Positions 1 to 9,655 of a DNA stretch of 64,000 nucleotides are shown piece by piece (within the stretch, counting starts at the first letter, position 1; each line of letters starts with the position of its first letter). The DNA comes from Helcococcus kunzii ATCC 51366. GTDB taxonomy: Bacteria > Bacillota > Clostridia > Tissierellales > Peptoniphilaceae. The notes beneath the pieces are model-generated. The model ran no database searches. It was not told the DNA's origin and saw nothing but the letters and a program-made list of their open reading frames with translations. The stretch lies in the NCBI RefSeq assembly GCF_000245755.1, contig NZ_JH601088.1:869335-933334 (forward strand), in the 5' to 3' direction. The translations under genes were made by a program, and so were the position numbers.

Positions 1-8
1 GAGAAACA

Positions 9-2093
9 ATGGTAAGAAATTTTAGTTATGTTTCTAACAACAATAAATTTGATGTTGAAACAGGAAAAGTTGCAAAACAAGCTAAGGGAGCCGTTACTAT
101 CAAATCTGGTGATTCTATGGTTTTAGTAACAGTTGTAGGTTCAGATACTCCAAGGGAAGGTATAGACTTTTTCCCATTATCATGCGAATTTATTGAAAAA
201 ATGTATGCTGTGGGTAGAATACCTGGTGGATATATTAAAAGAGAGGGGAGACCATCTGATGAAGCTACATTAGCGGCTAGAATGATGGATAGACCATTAA
301 GACCATTATTCCCAGAAGGGTATAAAAATGATGTACAAATAGTTGCAACAGTTTTATCAGCAGATGAAAATCATGATGTAGGTATCATGGCAATGGTTGG
401 TTCATCTATTGCTTTATGTCTATCTGGTATACCATTTAATGGACCAACTGGTTCAGTGTCTGTAGGTTATATTGATGGTGAATACATCATAAACCCAACT
501 CAAGAACAAAAAGAGATTTCAAAATTAGATTTAACAGTATCAGGTACAAAAGATGCTATTATGATGGTAGAAGCTGGAGCAAGTGAATTAACAGAAGAAG
601 AAATGCTTAATGCTATCTTATTTGCACATGAAGAAATTAAAAATATTTGTGAATTTACAGAAAATATTATTTCAGAATTAGGTGTTGAAAAACAAGAATT
701 TATTTATGAAGGACTTGATCAAGAGTTAAAATCACAAATTGAAGTAGAATTTTATGATGAATTAAAATCAGCTCTACAATCACCAGAAAAATTGGAAAGA
801 GATGAAGCAACTCAAGCAGTTGGAGATAAAATTGTAGAAAGATTTGTAGATGAAGAGTCTGAAGATGCTGATGAAAAGAAAGTTGAAGTTTTAGAAATCT
901 TTGAAGATATCAAAAAAGATATAGTTAGAAAACTAATTTCTGTAGATAAGATTAGACCAGATGGCAGAACAATGCATCAAATTAGACCATTATCAGCAGA
1001 AGTAGCATATGTACCTAAAGTACATGGTTCTGGATTATTTACAAGAGGACAAACTCAAGTATTAAATATTGCAACATTAGGTTCTCCTAGTGATGTTCAA
1101 TATATTGATGGTTTGACTGATGAAGAAGTTCAAAAAAGATACATTCATCATTATAACTTCCCTGGATATTCTGTTGGTGAAGTTGGCAGATTTAGAAGTC
1201 CGGGAAGAAGAGAAATTGGTCATGGTAGATTAGCTGAAAGAGCATTAGAAGCTGTAATACCTTCACAAGAAGATTTCCCATATGTTATTAGATTAGTTTC
1301 TGAAGTATTAGAATCTAATGGTTCATCTTCAATGGCATCAGTTTGTGGATCAACATTATCATTAATGGATGCTGGTGTACCAATTAAAGCTCCGGTAGCT
1401 GGTATAGCAATGGGATTAATTAAAGAAGGCGATGACTATTCTATTTTAACTGATATACAAGGTTTAGAAGATCACTTAGGTGATATGGACTTTAAGGTAG
1501 CAGGTACTGCAGAAGGTATAACTGCTTTACAAATGGATATCAAAATTGATGGTATAAACAAAGAAATATTACAAGAAGCACTTGAAGATGCTAAAGTTGC
1601 TAGAATGACTATTCTAGATGTTATTAAAGAAGCTATTCCAGAGCCAAGAAAAGAATTATCACCAAACGCACCAAGAATCTTCACAATTCAAATTAAACCT
1701 GAAAAAGTAAGAGAAGTTATTGGTTCAGGTGGTAAGACAATCAATAAAATAATTGATGAAACTGGTGTTAAAATTGATATCACTGATGAAGGTTTAGTAA
1801 CAGTTTCTTCTCAAGGTAGTGAAAATGGACAAAGAGCCATCGAAATTATTAAAGGTATTGTCGAAGAACCAGAAGTGGGTGATATTTACCTAGGAAAAGT
1901 AATCAAAATTATGAACTTCGGATGCTTTGTATCATTTGGTCACAATAAAGAAGGCCTTGTACACATCAGTAAACTAGACAAGAAGAGAGTACAAAAAGTT
2001 GAAGATGTTGTAAAAGAAGGCGACGAAATAATGGTAAAAGTATTAGAAGTCGATGATAAAGGAAGAATCAACTTAGCCAGAGTAGTTGAGTAG
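9..2093 (+). CDS. pnp: Polyribonucleotide nucleotidyltransferase (PNPase)
   Basis: Phosphorolytic 3'-to-5' exoribonuclease of the cytoplasmic RNA-decay machinery, 694 residues, normal for the family. The order is canonical: first RNase PH-like core (about 1-215), helical linker, second RNase PH core beginning at the IRPDGRT segment (about 318), which carries the [10 protein letters not shown] and LQMDIK catalytic region, then a KH domain ([11 protein letters not shown], about 573) and a C-terminal S1 domain (about 622-690). The start sits 8 bases into the window, so any rpsO partner and the promoter lie outside it. A terminator follows directly, so pnp appears to end its transcription unit here. 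Identification is secure. Confidence 0.97.
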   Translation: MVRNFSYVSNNNKFDVETGKVAKQAKGAVTIKSGDSMVLVTVVGSDTPREGIDFFPLSCEFIEKMYAVGRIPGGYIKREGRPSDEATLAARMMDRPLRPLFPEGYKNDVQIVATVLSADENHDVGIMAMVGSSIALCLSGIPFNGPTGSVSVGYIDGEYIINPTQEQKEISKLDLTVSGTKDAIMMVEAGASELTEEEMLNAILFAHEEIKNICEFTENIISELGVEKQEFIYEGLDQELKSQIEVEFYDELKSALQSPEKLERDEATQAVGDKIVERFVDEESEDADEKKVEVLEIFEDIKKDIVRKLISVDKIRPDGRTMHQIRPLSAEVAYVPKVHGSGLFTRGQTQVLNIATLGSPSDVQYIDGLTDEEVQKRYIHHYNFPGYSVGEVGRFRSPGRREIGHGRLAERALEAVIPSQEDFPYVIRLVSEVLESNGSSSMASVCGSTLSLMDAGVPIKAPVAGIAMGLIKEGDDYSILTDIQGLEDHLGDMDFKVAGTAEGITALQMDIKIDGINKEILQEALEDAKVARMTILDVIKEAIPEPRKELSPNAPRIFTIQIKPEKVREVIGSGGKTINKIIDETGVKIDITDEGLVTVSSQGSENGQRAIEIIKGIVEEPEVGDIYLGKVIKIMNFGCFVSFGHNKEGLVHISKLDKKRVQKVEDVVKEGDEIMVKVLEVDDKGRINLARVVE

Positions 2094-2110
2094 AAAATAA
2101 TATAAAAATG

Positions 2111-2159
2111 GAGCTGTTGAAGATTGACTATTTGGTAATTCTGTAACGGCTCTTTTTTT
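2111..2159 (+). terminator. Rho-independent terminator of pnp
   Basis: Arms GAGCTGTT (2111-2118) and AACGGCTC (2145-2152) pair with one G-U and are followed by seven T. The long loop contains an inner weak stem and the string CTGTAA. It resembles the element at 10087-10139 in internal sequence, suggesting a shared repeat origin. Confidence 0.8.
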
Positions 2160-2552
2160 GTCTATAAAATAAATGTTATATTATGTATATAAACTTAAAA
2201 AGACAATACATTCTACTATTTATCTAATTATATGTTGTCTTTTTACGGGTAAAATTCAACACACATTCTCAATTTTATCAAGATGTGTTGTTTCACACAT
2301 CATCTCTTCTAAATATTTTAATAATATCTTCAAAATGTGTTGTTTTATAAGTCTAAGGAAAAATTTATATTTAAATGTTTCAATGCCTAAATCAGTTATT
2401 AATCTATTTTAACTTTTTTATATAGTATAGCTATAAATAAAAGAAATATATTTTACCTATAGTGTATGGTTTATTCATTGTTACTCATTTATTCTTAAAA
2501 CAGCTATATTTAGATTTTTAATCTAATCATATGATAACAATGGAGGAATTAA
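2160..2552. other. Gene-free interval between pnp and the ABC exporter
   Basis: About 390 bases without a convincing gene. A 79-codon open frame at 2173-2412 has no ribosome site and a composition like the surrounding non-coding DNA. The DNA between about 2258 and 2343 holds interleaved copies of ATGTGTTG and its complement (CAACACACAT, ATGTGTTG, CACACATC, ATGTGTTG), which can form small hairpins. A 10-base palindrome, ATCATATGAT (2526-2535), lies just before the AGGAG-type ribosome site of the ABC gene and could be an operator for the neighbouring XRE regulator (inference). Confidence 0.4.
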
Positions 2553-4169
2553 ATGAACAAAATATTAAAAAAGATAGTGAATAAACACATAAAGTTAGTA
2601 GTTGGAGTAATTATTTTAATTATAGTTTATTCTTTATTAAGTGTATTATCTGGATACAGTTTATCTTTTATGGTAAATATTTTTGATAAAAATAGTCCTA
2701 GTATTAAAGAAGTTTTAACCGTTATACTCGTTATTTTTATGATAGATTTTTCATCACTAATCTTTTTATATTTGAAATATTATTTTCAATCAAAATTACA
2801 GTCAAATTTAAGAAATGAGCTTAGGTATGAAATATCAAATAGAACAATTAATCAAAATTATGAAGATTTTAATAATAAAGAAACTGGTACATATTTGGCT
2901 TGGTTTACAAATGATGTAAAGGAGATAGATTCAAGATGTTTTGAAGGTATTTTTAATATCATACATTCTGTGACTAGTGTAATAGGTACATTTATCGCTA
3001 TTGCAACATTTAATATATGGATTTCTGTTGCAACGACAATTTTATCAGTCACAATGATATTACTGCCAAACATTATGAATGAAAAAATCCAAAAATATGG
3101 AGAGAAACATACTAAAGAAGAGGAATCATATATATCTAAAATGAAATCTTTGATTGAGGGGTTTCCAGATTTATATGTAAGTAATAACGAAGGATATTTT
3201 GAAAATAAATTGAAAGAATTTAACCACAAATATGAAACAAATTATTTTCAATTTTTGATTATTCAATTAAAATCGGCTGTGTATTCAGCTGGTTTATCTT
3301 CATTTTCACAATTATGTTTATTAGGCATCACCATGATTTTTGTGAGTTTCGGTAAAGCTCCGATAGGATCCATTTTAGCAATGGCAGGGCTAGGACAAGT
3401 CTTCATGGGCGGAATGTCTGGTATTGTAAATAGCGTAATTTCTATAAAAAGTTCAAATGTATTTTTTAAAAAATATGAAAATATTTTATCTAGAAATCCA
3501 AAAGATTTTGAATCAAAAGATATAGGTAAAGTATTTAACATAGAAGTTAGAGATGTAACTTTTAGTTATACCGAAAACGGAGAGACAATTAATTATCCGA
3601 GTTTTAAGGTTAATAATTTAAACAAAATACTTATTAAAGGATCGAATGGAAGTGTAAAGAGCACTTTATTACATTTATTACTCGGATTATATAAACCTAA
3701 TTCAGGATTAATAAAATTAGATAATACTAATATTAGTGAGATAAGAAAAGAAGTAATATTTAAAAATATTGCTTATTTGCATCAATTCCCAAATTTATTT
3801 ATTGACAGTATTAGAAATAATATCAGACTTAATGTGTATGTCGATGATTCTAAAATCTGGGAAGTATTAGAAAAAGTCGGTTTGGTCGAGTTTGTAAATA
3901 ATCTACCTGGTAAATTAGATTATGTGATATCTGATAAGGGGAAAAATCTATCGGGAGGACAAAAACAAAGGTTGATACTTGCAAGGCATTTACTAAGAGA
4001 AGTAAATACAATAATATTAGATGAGGCAACGTCAAATATCGATAATATAAGTAAAATATATTTAGAGAAAAATATTCTTACAAAGTCTAATATGGGAGTA
4101 ATAATGATTGACCATTCTCTGGATTCAGAAGAAGAGGAATTTTTTGAAGAAGTAATCACAATAAAATGA
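2553..4169 (+). CDS. ABC exporter, fused membrane and ATPase domains, altered Walker A
   Basis: A 538-residue half-transporter: an N-terminal membrane domain with about five or six hydrophobic helices (about 1-310), then an ATP-binding domain (about 325-538). Visible motifs are the Q-loop (YLHQFPN), ABC signature LSGGQKQR, Walker B IILDEATSNID and the switch histidine (MIDHS). The Walker A reads GSNGSVKST: residue 368 is Val (GTA) where a Gly is nearly invariant, while Lys369 is kept. The layout matches peptide, lipid or drug exporters; the substrate is unknown. A GGAGG site precedes the ATG. The XRE regulator follows 28 bases downstream and probably controls it. The altered P-loop may impair ATP use, or it may be an early sign of decay. 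Confidence 0.85.
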   Translation: MNKILKKIVNKHIKLVVGVIILIIVYSLLSVLSGYSLSFMVNIFDKNSPSIKEVLTVILVIFMIDFSSLIFLYLKYYFQSKLQSNLRNELRYEISNRTINQNYEDFNNKETGTYLAWFTNDVKEIDSRCFEGIFNIIHSVTSVIGTFIAIATFNIWISVATTILSVTMILLPNIMNEKIQKYGEKHTKEEESYISKMKSLIEGFPDLYVSNNEGYFENKLKEFNHKYETNYFQFLIIQLKSAVYSAGLSSFSQLCLLGITMIFVSFGKAPIGSILAMAGLGQVFMGGMSGIVNSVISIKSSNVFFKKYENILSRNPKDFESKDIGKVFNIEVRDVTFSYTENGETINYPSFKVNNLNKILIKGSNGSVKSTLLHLLLGLYKPNSGLIKLDNTNISEIRKEVIFKNIAYLHQFPNLFIDSIRNNIRLNVYVDDSKIWEVLEKVGLVEFVNNLPGKLDYVISDKGKNLSGGQKQRLILARHLLREVNTIILDEATSNIDNISKIYLEKNILTKSNMGVIMIDHSLDSEEEEFFEEVITIK

Positions 4170-4199
4170 TATACTTAAAAAGAGGTAAAAGTATATCAT
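4166..4199 (+). promoter_or_regulatory. Perfect inverted repeat enclosing the XRE gene ribosome site
   Basis: ATGATATACTT (4166-4176) and AAGTATATCAT (4189-4199) are perfect 11-base complements around a 12-base loop. The left arm contains the ABC gene stop codon. The loop contains the AGAGGT ribosome site, and the right arm ends in the first two bases of the regulator ATG. In DNA it fits an operator for a dimeric regulator. In RNA it would place the start codon in a stem. Confidence 0.7.
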
Positions 4200-5268
4200 G
4201 ACTAAAATATTACATAAAAATATTAAAGATTTAAGAATAAGAAATGGATATAGTCAAGAAAAACTCGCAGAAATTGTGGATGTGAGTACTGGAGCTGTGT
4301 CAAAATGGGAATCAGGCGAAACATCGCCAGATCTTAATAATTTAATAAAATTGGCAGAACTATTTGGTGTATCAATAGATTTTCTAATAGGATTTGAATT
4401 AGAGCCAAAAGGTACTCATTATTATTTAAGGAGTATAAAAAAAGCTCTTAAAAATAATGTATTTACTGAATATGAAGATATAATTGATAAAGGATTAAAA
4501 TTTTATCTAAATAATTTCGAAATAGTTTATAGATCTGCATTATTCTATGTTTACTATGGAATGTATGAAAATAAACAACAAAAAGTCTTAAAAGGTATTA
4601 AACTCCTTTATAAGTCTTTGGATATATTTGAGTATAATGATAAATTTATCGTATCTAAACAACAAATTATAAGAGAACTAGCTAATGCTTATAGTAGTAT
4701 CAATCAAACTGATAAATCTATATCGCTTTTGAAAGAAAATAATGAAGATGAGCAACATGACATTCTTATTGGTGTGTACTTATCTTCTTTGAAAAAATCT
4801 GCATCTGAAGCTTTAGACTATTTATCTAAATCATATATAAAAAATATTACAAATACTTTAATCATTTTAGATGGAATGGTGGATACTCTTAAAAATCTTA
4901 AGATGTACAAAAAAGCTTATGATTTACTTCTTTGGTATGAAGATTTTGTAGATAGTATTAAAACTGATAATGATAGTTTTTTCAATAATATAAAAGTAAT
5001 TATTATAGCTAATCAGGCAATTTTGAGACTTTCACTTTCTAAAAATTATGATTCAAAATCTTCTGAAGATTTAATTAAAAAATGTAAAAATCTAATAAAA
5101 AGCAATCCAATATCATATGGGACAGAATCGTCATTTAAATACTATTTTGGAAATGAAACAATAGACATATATGGTGATAATAATTTAGACACTCAAATAA
5201 ATAGAATTCATCTTGATGGATATACGGAAAAATTCAGAGAACTGTGGAAGTCAGTTAATATAATCTGA
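4198..5268 (+). CDS. XRE-family transcriptional regulator with helical C-terminal region
   Basis: 356 residues. Positions about 8-62 form a classical helix-turn-helix of the Cro/C1 family (SQEKLAEIVDVSTGAVSKWE, then PDLNNLIKLAELFGVSIDFLIG). The remaining 290 residues are predicted mostly helical with TPR-like spacing, the layout of Rgg/PlcR-type or tetratricopeptide-linked regulators that respond to peptides; the ligand here is unknown. It follows the ABC exporter by 28 bases on the same strand, so it is probably its local regulator. The start codon is at the edge of a perfect inverted repeat, which suggests self-regulation. Confidence 0.85.
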   Translation: MTKILHKNIKDLRIRNGYSQEKLAEIVDVSTGAVSKWESGETSPDLNNLIKLAELFGVSIDFLIGFELEPKGTHYYLRSIKKALKNNVFTEYEDIIDKGLKFYLNNFEIVYRSALFYVYYGMYENKQQKVLKGIKLLYKSLDIFEYNDKFIVSKQQIIRELANAYSSINQTDKSISLLKENNEDEQHDILIGVYLSSLKKSASEALDYLSKSYIKNITNTLIILDGMVDTLKNLKMYKKAYDLLLWYEDFVDSIKTDNDSFFNNIKVIIIANQAILRLSLSKNYDSKSSEDLIKKCKNLIKSNPISYGTESSFKYYFGNETIDIYGDNNLDTQINRIHLDGYTEKFRELWKSVNII

Positions 5269-5276
5269 GGATATTG

Positions 5277-5330
5277 TATAAGTTCTTAATAAAAAAAAGA
5301 CAAACACTTAAAAGTCCACGTTTTTTTGGT
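5277..5330 (+). repeat. Dispersed short element, copy 1 (TATAAGTTCYTAA type)
   Basis: Begins TATAAGTTCTTAA, continues with an A-run and GA, and ends with a T-rich arm (GTTTTTTTGG), so it can fold as an A/T-rich hairpin. It aligns with the copy at 9602-9655 over roughly 55 bases. The leader recurs at 17207-17220 as ATAAGTCCCTAACC. It lies just after the XRE gene and may also terminate its transcript. Confidence 0.5.
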
Positions 5331-5357
5331 AATAGTAAAATTCCCTAAGGAGCGTAG

Positions 5358-5555
5358 TTGTCGACGAATCCAATAGTGATTTTGTATAACCAAAGGGAAT
5401 CTAGCTTTGCAAAGTATGCAGATGATTGTCTAATAGATATGGAGTAAAAATGCAAAACATGGTTTTGGAGTCAATATCTAAAAATATAAATAAAAATTTG
5501 GGATAAGATAAATATTCGGAAAGTAAAATATACTCCCTGACAAAATACAGTATTT
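5358..5555 (+). pseudogene. Remnant of a group II intron-type reverse transcriptase
   Basis: Decayed coding sequence visible by eye. One frame reads SFAKYADDCLIDME (5403-5444), containing the YADD catalytic motif of reverse transcriptases with the YADDC-L-I surround typical of group II intron proteins. After a frame change, the next frame reads VKMQNMVLESISKNINKNLG (5444-5503), matching the helix that normally follows (VKS..A..RVLESITKYIEKKLKLKVN in intact relatives, from memory). Stops and shifts follow. No intact palm, maturase or endonuclease region remains. It indicates an old intron or retroelement insertion in this interval. Confidence 0.6.
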
Positions 5556-5607
5556 AGAATTTTGATATTGAAAAATGCGAAGAGAGGATAATTGAGAACA
5601 AAAACAC

Positions 5608-6294
5608 TTAAACTTTTTCATTTTGAAGATTTTGTTTTTTTGGGGGAATATATTTTTTAGGATAAATAATATATTCTTTTATATTGATATTTTTATTTTC
5701 TAAATTTATTTCAACTTTTTTCCATCTTCCATCGTTTAATAAAAAATTTTTTCCTTCAAAAATAAAAGTGTTTTCTTTCCATTTGTATCTATATTGATTT
5801 TTTTTTATTGGAGTTAAATCACGAAAAACAGGAAAAAGTATAGGTTGTTTACGTATCACAAAAAGATTTTGTCTTACGTAAAATTCAACACTACTACTCA
5901 TTAACGAACTAGTTTCTGTAATAACTATACTATATTTTTTACTAGGAGAAATAAATTCATAGTGTTTTTCTTCCGATTTATTATTTATATAAAAATATGA
6001 AAAAATTAAATAACCAAATAGTGGTAATAAAATCATTAAGAAGATACTTAATTTCTTAAATAAAGATTTCGACTTATTCCAGCTATTTTTTATTATAGTT
6101 ATAAGGAATATGAAAATGAGTGAAGCTAGTATAAATATTAAATCTAGTTGATCAATGAAGATTCCAAAAATATTTATTAAAATAACTTCATTAGCATTAT
6201 TGTTTTTAGAAAATGCATATAAACATATTATTATCCAAATTAAAGTAAAAACTAAATAAGTATTTTTTTTTATTATTTTAAGATTATTTTTCAC
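5608..6294 (-). CDS. Small membrane protein of unknown function
   Basis: I do not recognise this protein. The likely start is GTG at 6294, because AAGGAGAT lies just upstream; a longer in-frame ATG at 6318 would place that site inside the gene. The 228-residue product has three hydrophobic segments in its first 110 residues, separated by a short basic loop. A hydrophilic C-terminal half of about 115 residues, rich in beta-forming residues, Lys and Asn, follows. The C-terminal part probably faces outward. It stands alone on the - strand between the reverse transcriptase remnant and the cell-wall protein gene and belongs to the accessory block. Confidence 0.6.
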   Translation of the reverse strand: MKNNLKIIKKNTYLVFTLIWIIICLYAFSKNNNANEVILINIFGIFIDQLDLIFILASLIFIFLITIIKNSWNKSKSLFKKLSIFLMILLPLFGYLIFSYFYINNKSEEKHYEFISPSKKYSIVITETSSLMSSSVEFYVRQNLFVIRKQPILFPVFRDLTPIKKNQYRYKWKENTFIFEGKNFLLNDGRWKKVEINLENKNINIKEYIIYPKKYIPPKKQNLQNEKV

Positions 6295-6616
6295 TTGATC
6301 TCCTTGTATAATGAACAATATAGATGAAGATATATTGTTCTATATATTTATATAATAAACATAGGGTTGTGGATTGTTTATGAATCTTAACATATGTTTA
6401 TTGTATTATATCATAATACAACTTCTAATATCTATTATTATTTTAGAGTTTTTAAATAAACTTATTATAATATGTATTATATTATTCCAATCTCCAAATA
6501 TTGAATGCGTTTACATTGTATCATTTTTAATATATAATATAATTGTAAAAAAAGATTCAGTAATTGTAGAGAATAGAACTGATTTGGTTTAATTATAAAA
6601 AAAGAAAGGGAGAAAA

Positions 6617-9520
6617 ATGGAAAAAAATGAAAAAAAAGATCCTATGGTTTCTGAAACACAAGAGTGGTTAAATGACACTTACTTAGGTGATTCTAGATTT
6701 ACGAAAGTTAAATTATCTGGACATACAGGGTGGCCGACTATTCATGGATTAATATTAGCATTTCAAATAGAATTAGGACTTCAAGATACTTCACCAAATT
6801 TTGGAGATTCAACTATAGCGATGTTTAAAAAAACTTTTCCTGAAGGTATTAAACAACAAAATCAAAATGATAATACAAAAAACAATATTTATACTATAAT
6901 ACAAGGAGCTTTATGGTGCAAAGGGTATTCAACAGGTTCACCACTTACTCAAAACTTTCATAAGGGAACAGGACAAGCAATTATTCAACTCAAAAAAGAT
7001 ATGGGCTTAGGAGGAGATTCTACAGTTACTCTAGAAATAATGGAAGCTTTATTATCTATGAAACAATTTGTTTTACTTAGTTCATATGGAGGTACTAATG
7101 TAATTCGAACAATACAACAAAATTTAAATAGAGAATATCCTCAATACATCGGTATAATCCCTACAGATGGATTATACGGAAGAGAAATGAATACTGCATT
7201 AATTAAGGTATTACAAGCTGAACTTGGATTTAGTACAAGTGAAGCTACAGGTTATTTTGGTAATGGAACAAAAAGCAGATTAGTAGTACTCACAGTAAAT
7301 AATTATAATAATTATCCTAGAATATTTAAAGTAGCATATTATTCGTTGCTATGTTTAGGGTATAATATGTTATCAAATGATCATTATTGGGGAGATAATT
7401 TTCAATTAGCTTTAAATAAGTTTCAAAAAGACTACGGTTTAATAACAAGTACTATAATTGATATTGACACATGGATGAGTTTATTAACAAGTAGAGGTAA
7501 TCCTGATAGAAAAGTAGTAGCATGTGATACAAGATTTGAAGTAACAGATGAACTTTTAAAGGAAATAAAAGCTGATGGGTATGAAATAATAGGAAGATAT
7601 TTAGTTGGAGGTGATTTTAAGGAAATAAGAGAAGGGGAATTAAGAAGAATTATTGATGCTGGGTTAAAATATTTTCCAATATATCAACAAAGTGCAAGAT
7701 CAATAAATGATTTTAGTGAGAAAATTGGGATAGAAGATGGGAGATTGGCAGTAAAAGCAGCTAAAAGTAAAGGGATACCTAAAACAGTAATATATTTTGC
7801 GGTAGATATGGATATACTAGATTATCAGATTGATTCATATATTTTGGATTATTTTAAAGGTGTAAAACAAAGTGTAGATGGAATGTATCATGTTGGAGTT
7901 TATGGTTCAAGAAATGTCTGTAGTAGAGTTTCTGAAGCAGGATATGCAATATCAAGTTTTGTATCAGATATGTCTACAGGATTTAGTGGTAATTTAGGAT
8001 TTAAAATTCCAGATAATTGGAATTATGATCAAATATTTGAAATCAAAAATTATAAAGGTAAATGGGATTTAGACAAAGATGCTTATAGTGGAAGAATACC
8101 CGCAGTATCATCAGTATTTTTTACTGATAAAGATTACTTAAAATATTCACCTAAATCTCCTGTTTTAAAGGATTCGATATTTGGTATTAATTACGTTATT
8201 TCTTTAATTGAAGAATTAGAAGAAATATATGATAATTATGGAGGTATACATGAAACATATTTAGGAGTTCTTAATTATCTTTCAAAAGAGTATCTAACAA
8301 AACCTAATTTCGTAATTTCGTCCGGTCATGGTCTAGAATTTCCTTTTGTTGAATATGTTAAAAAAAATTTTACTAGTTTCGGTATTACAATAGAAGCTAT
8401 TATTGGAAAATTAAGAGCTGAAGTAAAAGATACAATAAATGGTAAAAACGATATCGCACATTTAGCATTTACTACACTTTGTTATCTTACAGATTCTTTG
8501 ATTCCAGATTACTTAACAGGATGGGGAGGAGATATCTCAACGGGAGCAAAAAATATTTATCAATATTCCTTGAAATATCCTACTGTGGATAAAGAGAAAT
8601 TGGCATATTCTTTAATTGGAGCTGATTTAACATCTAAATCAAATTTTCTTATTGAAAACAATATAGAATATGAACTTATAGAGTGCAATTTTACAGATTT
8701 ATGTGACGATGCCGACGCTATAGGAATCTCTTCTTTAATTTCTGCTAGTCCAAAAGATAAAAATGTTTTAAGTAAATGTATGAAGAGTTATTACGGACAT
8801 TTATCAGAATATAGAAGATTTAGTAATTATGGAAAAGATTTAGAAGATATGAGAACTCCTGGAACTATATTTGAATCAATAAAAAAGAAATTTAATGGAA
8901 TTTTTGAGACTGTTGCATTTGATTATTTTAAATTACTAGTAGATAAAGCAACAGAGGAAGATAAAGATTTAGCATATAAAGCTTTATCAGAGTATATTTA
9001 TAGAAGAATCAAACTACCGGATAAAGAAATAAAAGTTGGTTGGGTAAAAAATGGAAATAACTGGAATTATTATACTAAAGACGGTTTAAAAGTTATTTCA
9101 AAGTGGCAATGGGCACCTATATTAGATGAAAATGGTCAACCAACAGGAAAATTAAATTGGAAATATTTTGATTATAAAGGGAATAATATTGTACAAATTT
9201 ATACTGAAAACAAAAGTTCATGGTTATCACAAGTTGGTCCAACAAAACAATATTATAAAGGTTGGTGGACAAATCCGGAAACGGGTTCTAAATATTTCTT
9301 TAGATTAACGACGGGATCAATGGTTAAAGGGGAACAATATATCGAAGGAAACTGGAGATTTTTCAGAAATTCAGGTACAATGGCAACTGGCTGGCAATAT
9401 ATAGATGGAGTATGGAAATATTTTAGAATTGGTTCTGGTACTAGAGTATCAGGTAGACAATACATTGATGGCAAATGGTATGAATTTACAAACGATGGTA
9501 AACTTATTGGGAAAAAATAA
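6617..9520 (+). CDS. Large cell-wall-binding protein with DUF1906 glycoside hydrolase-like domain
   Basis: 967 residues with a mosaic architecture. Residues about 1-295 contain peptidoglycan-binding-like repeats (for example IRTIQQNLN..., DGLYGREMNTALIKVLQAELG). Residues about 298-495 match the DUF1906/Rv2525c-like TIM-barrel fold (ACDTRFEVT, IIGRYLVGG, IYFAVDMD, GVYGSRNVC). Residues about 505-795 form a region I cannot assign, with a GWGGDIS motif. Residues about 805-967 are Trp/Tyr-rich cell-wall (choline-binding-type) repeats such as GWQYIDGVWKYFRIGSGT. No signal peptide is visible, as in some autolysins and phage-type lysins. A GGGAG site precedes the ATG. It is probably a wall-acting hydrolase; the reaction is unproven. 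Confidence 0.8.
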   Translation: MEKNEKKDPMVSETQEWLNDTYLGDSRFTKVKLSGHTGWPTIHGLILAFQIELGLQDTSPNFGDSTIAMFKKTFPEGIKQQNQNDNTKNNIYTIIQGALWCKGYSTGSPLTQNFHKGTGQAIIQLKKDMGLGGDSTVTLEIMEALLSMKQFVLLSSYGGTNVIRTIQQNLNREYPQYIGIIPTDGLYGREMNTALIKVLQAELGFSTSEATGYFGNGTKSRLVVLTVNNYNNYPRIFKVAYYSLLCLGYNMLSNDHYWGDNFQLALNKFQKDYGLITSTIIDIDTWMSLLTSRGNPDRKVVACDTRFEVTDELLKEIKADGYEIIGRYLVGGDFKEIREGELRRIIDAGLKYFPIYQQSARSINDFSEKIGIEDGRLAVKAAKSKGIPKTVIYFAVDMDILDYQIDSYILDYFKGVKQSVDGMYHVGVYGSRNVCSRVSEAGYAISSFVSDMSTGFSGNLGFKIPDNWNYDQIFEIKNYKGKWDLDKDAYSGRIPAVSSVFFTDKDYLKYSPKSPVLKDSIFGINYVISLIEELEEIYDNYGGIHETYLGVLNYLSKEYLTKPNFVISSGHGLEFPFVEYVKKNFTSFGITIEAIIGKLRAEVKDTINGKNDIAHLAFTTLCYLTDSLIPDYLTGWGGDISTGAKNIYQYSLKYPTVDKEKLAYSLIGADLTSKSNFLIENNIEYELIECNFTDLCDDADAIGISSLISASPKDKNVLSKCMKSYYGHLSEYRRFSNYGKDLEDMRTPGTIFESIKKKFNGIFETVAFDYFKLLVDKATEEDKDLAYKALSEYIYRRIKLPDKEIKVGWVKNGNNWNYYTKDGLKVISKWQWAPILDENGQPTGKLNWKYFDYKGNNIVQIYTENKSSWLSQVGPTKQYYKGWWTNPETGSKYFFRLTTGSMVKGEQYIEGNWRFFRNSGTMATGWQYIDGVWKYFRIGSGTRVSGRQYIDGKWYEFTNDGKLIGKK

Positions 9521-9601
9521 TAAAGTATAATAAAAAGTATAAAATATATCAACAATAATATTATAATTATAAATAAAAAATAATTATAAAAAAAGTTTTT
9601 A

Positions 9602-9655
9602 TATAAGTTCCTAACCAAAAAAAGAAACTTAATAGTACTTGTCTTTCTTGGAACA
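9602..9655 (+). repeat. Dispersed short element, copy 2 (TATAAGTTCYTAA type)
   Basis: Starts TATAAGTTCCTAACC, then an A-run with GAAAC, and ends GTCTTTCTTGG, giving an A/T-rich hairpin. It matches the copy at 5277-5330 along its whole length with a few gaps. It lies about 80 bases after the cell-wall protein gene and may serve as its terminator. Confidence 0.5.

Noticed and set aside
2173..2412. 79-residue open frame after pnp
   Set aside because: No ribosome site, begins right after a terminator, and low-complexity hydrophobic translation typical of AT-rich non-coding DNA.
6374..6592. 72-residue hydrophobic open frame before the wall protein gene
   Set aside because: TTG or ATG start without ribosome site; Ile/Leu-rich translation expected from AT-rich DNA; more likely the leader of the downstream gene.
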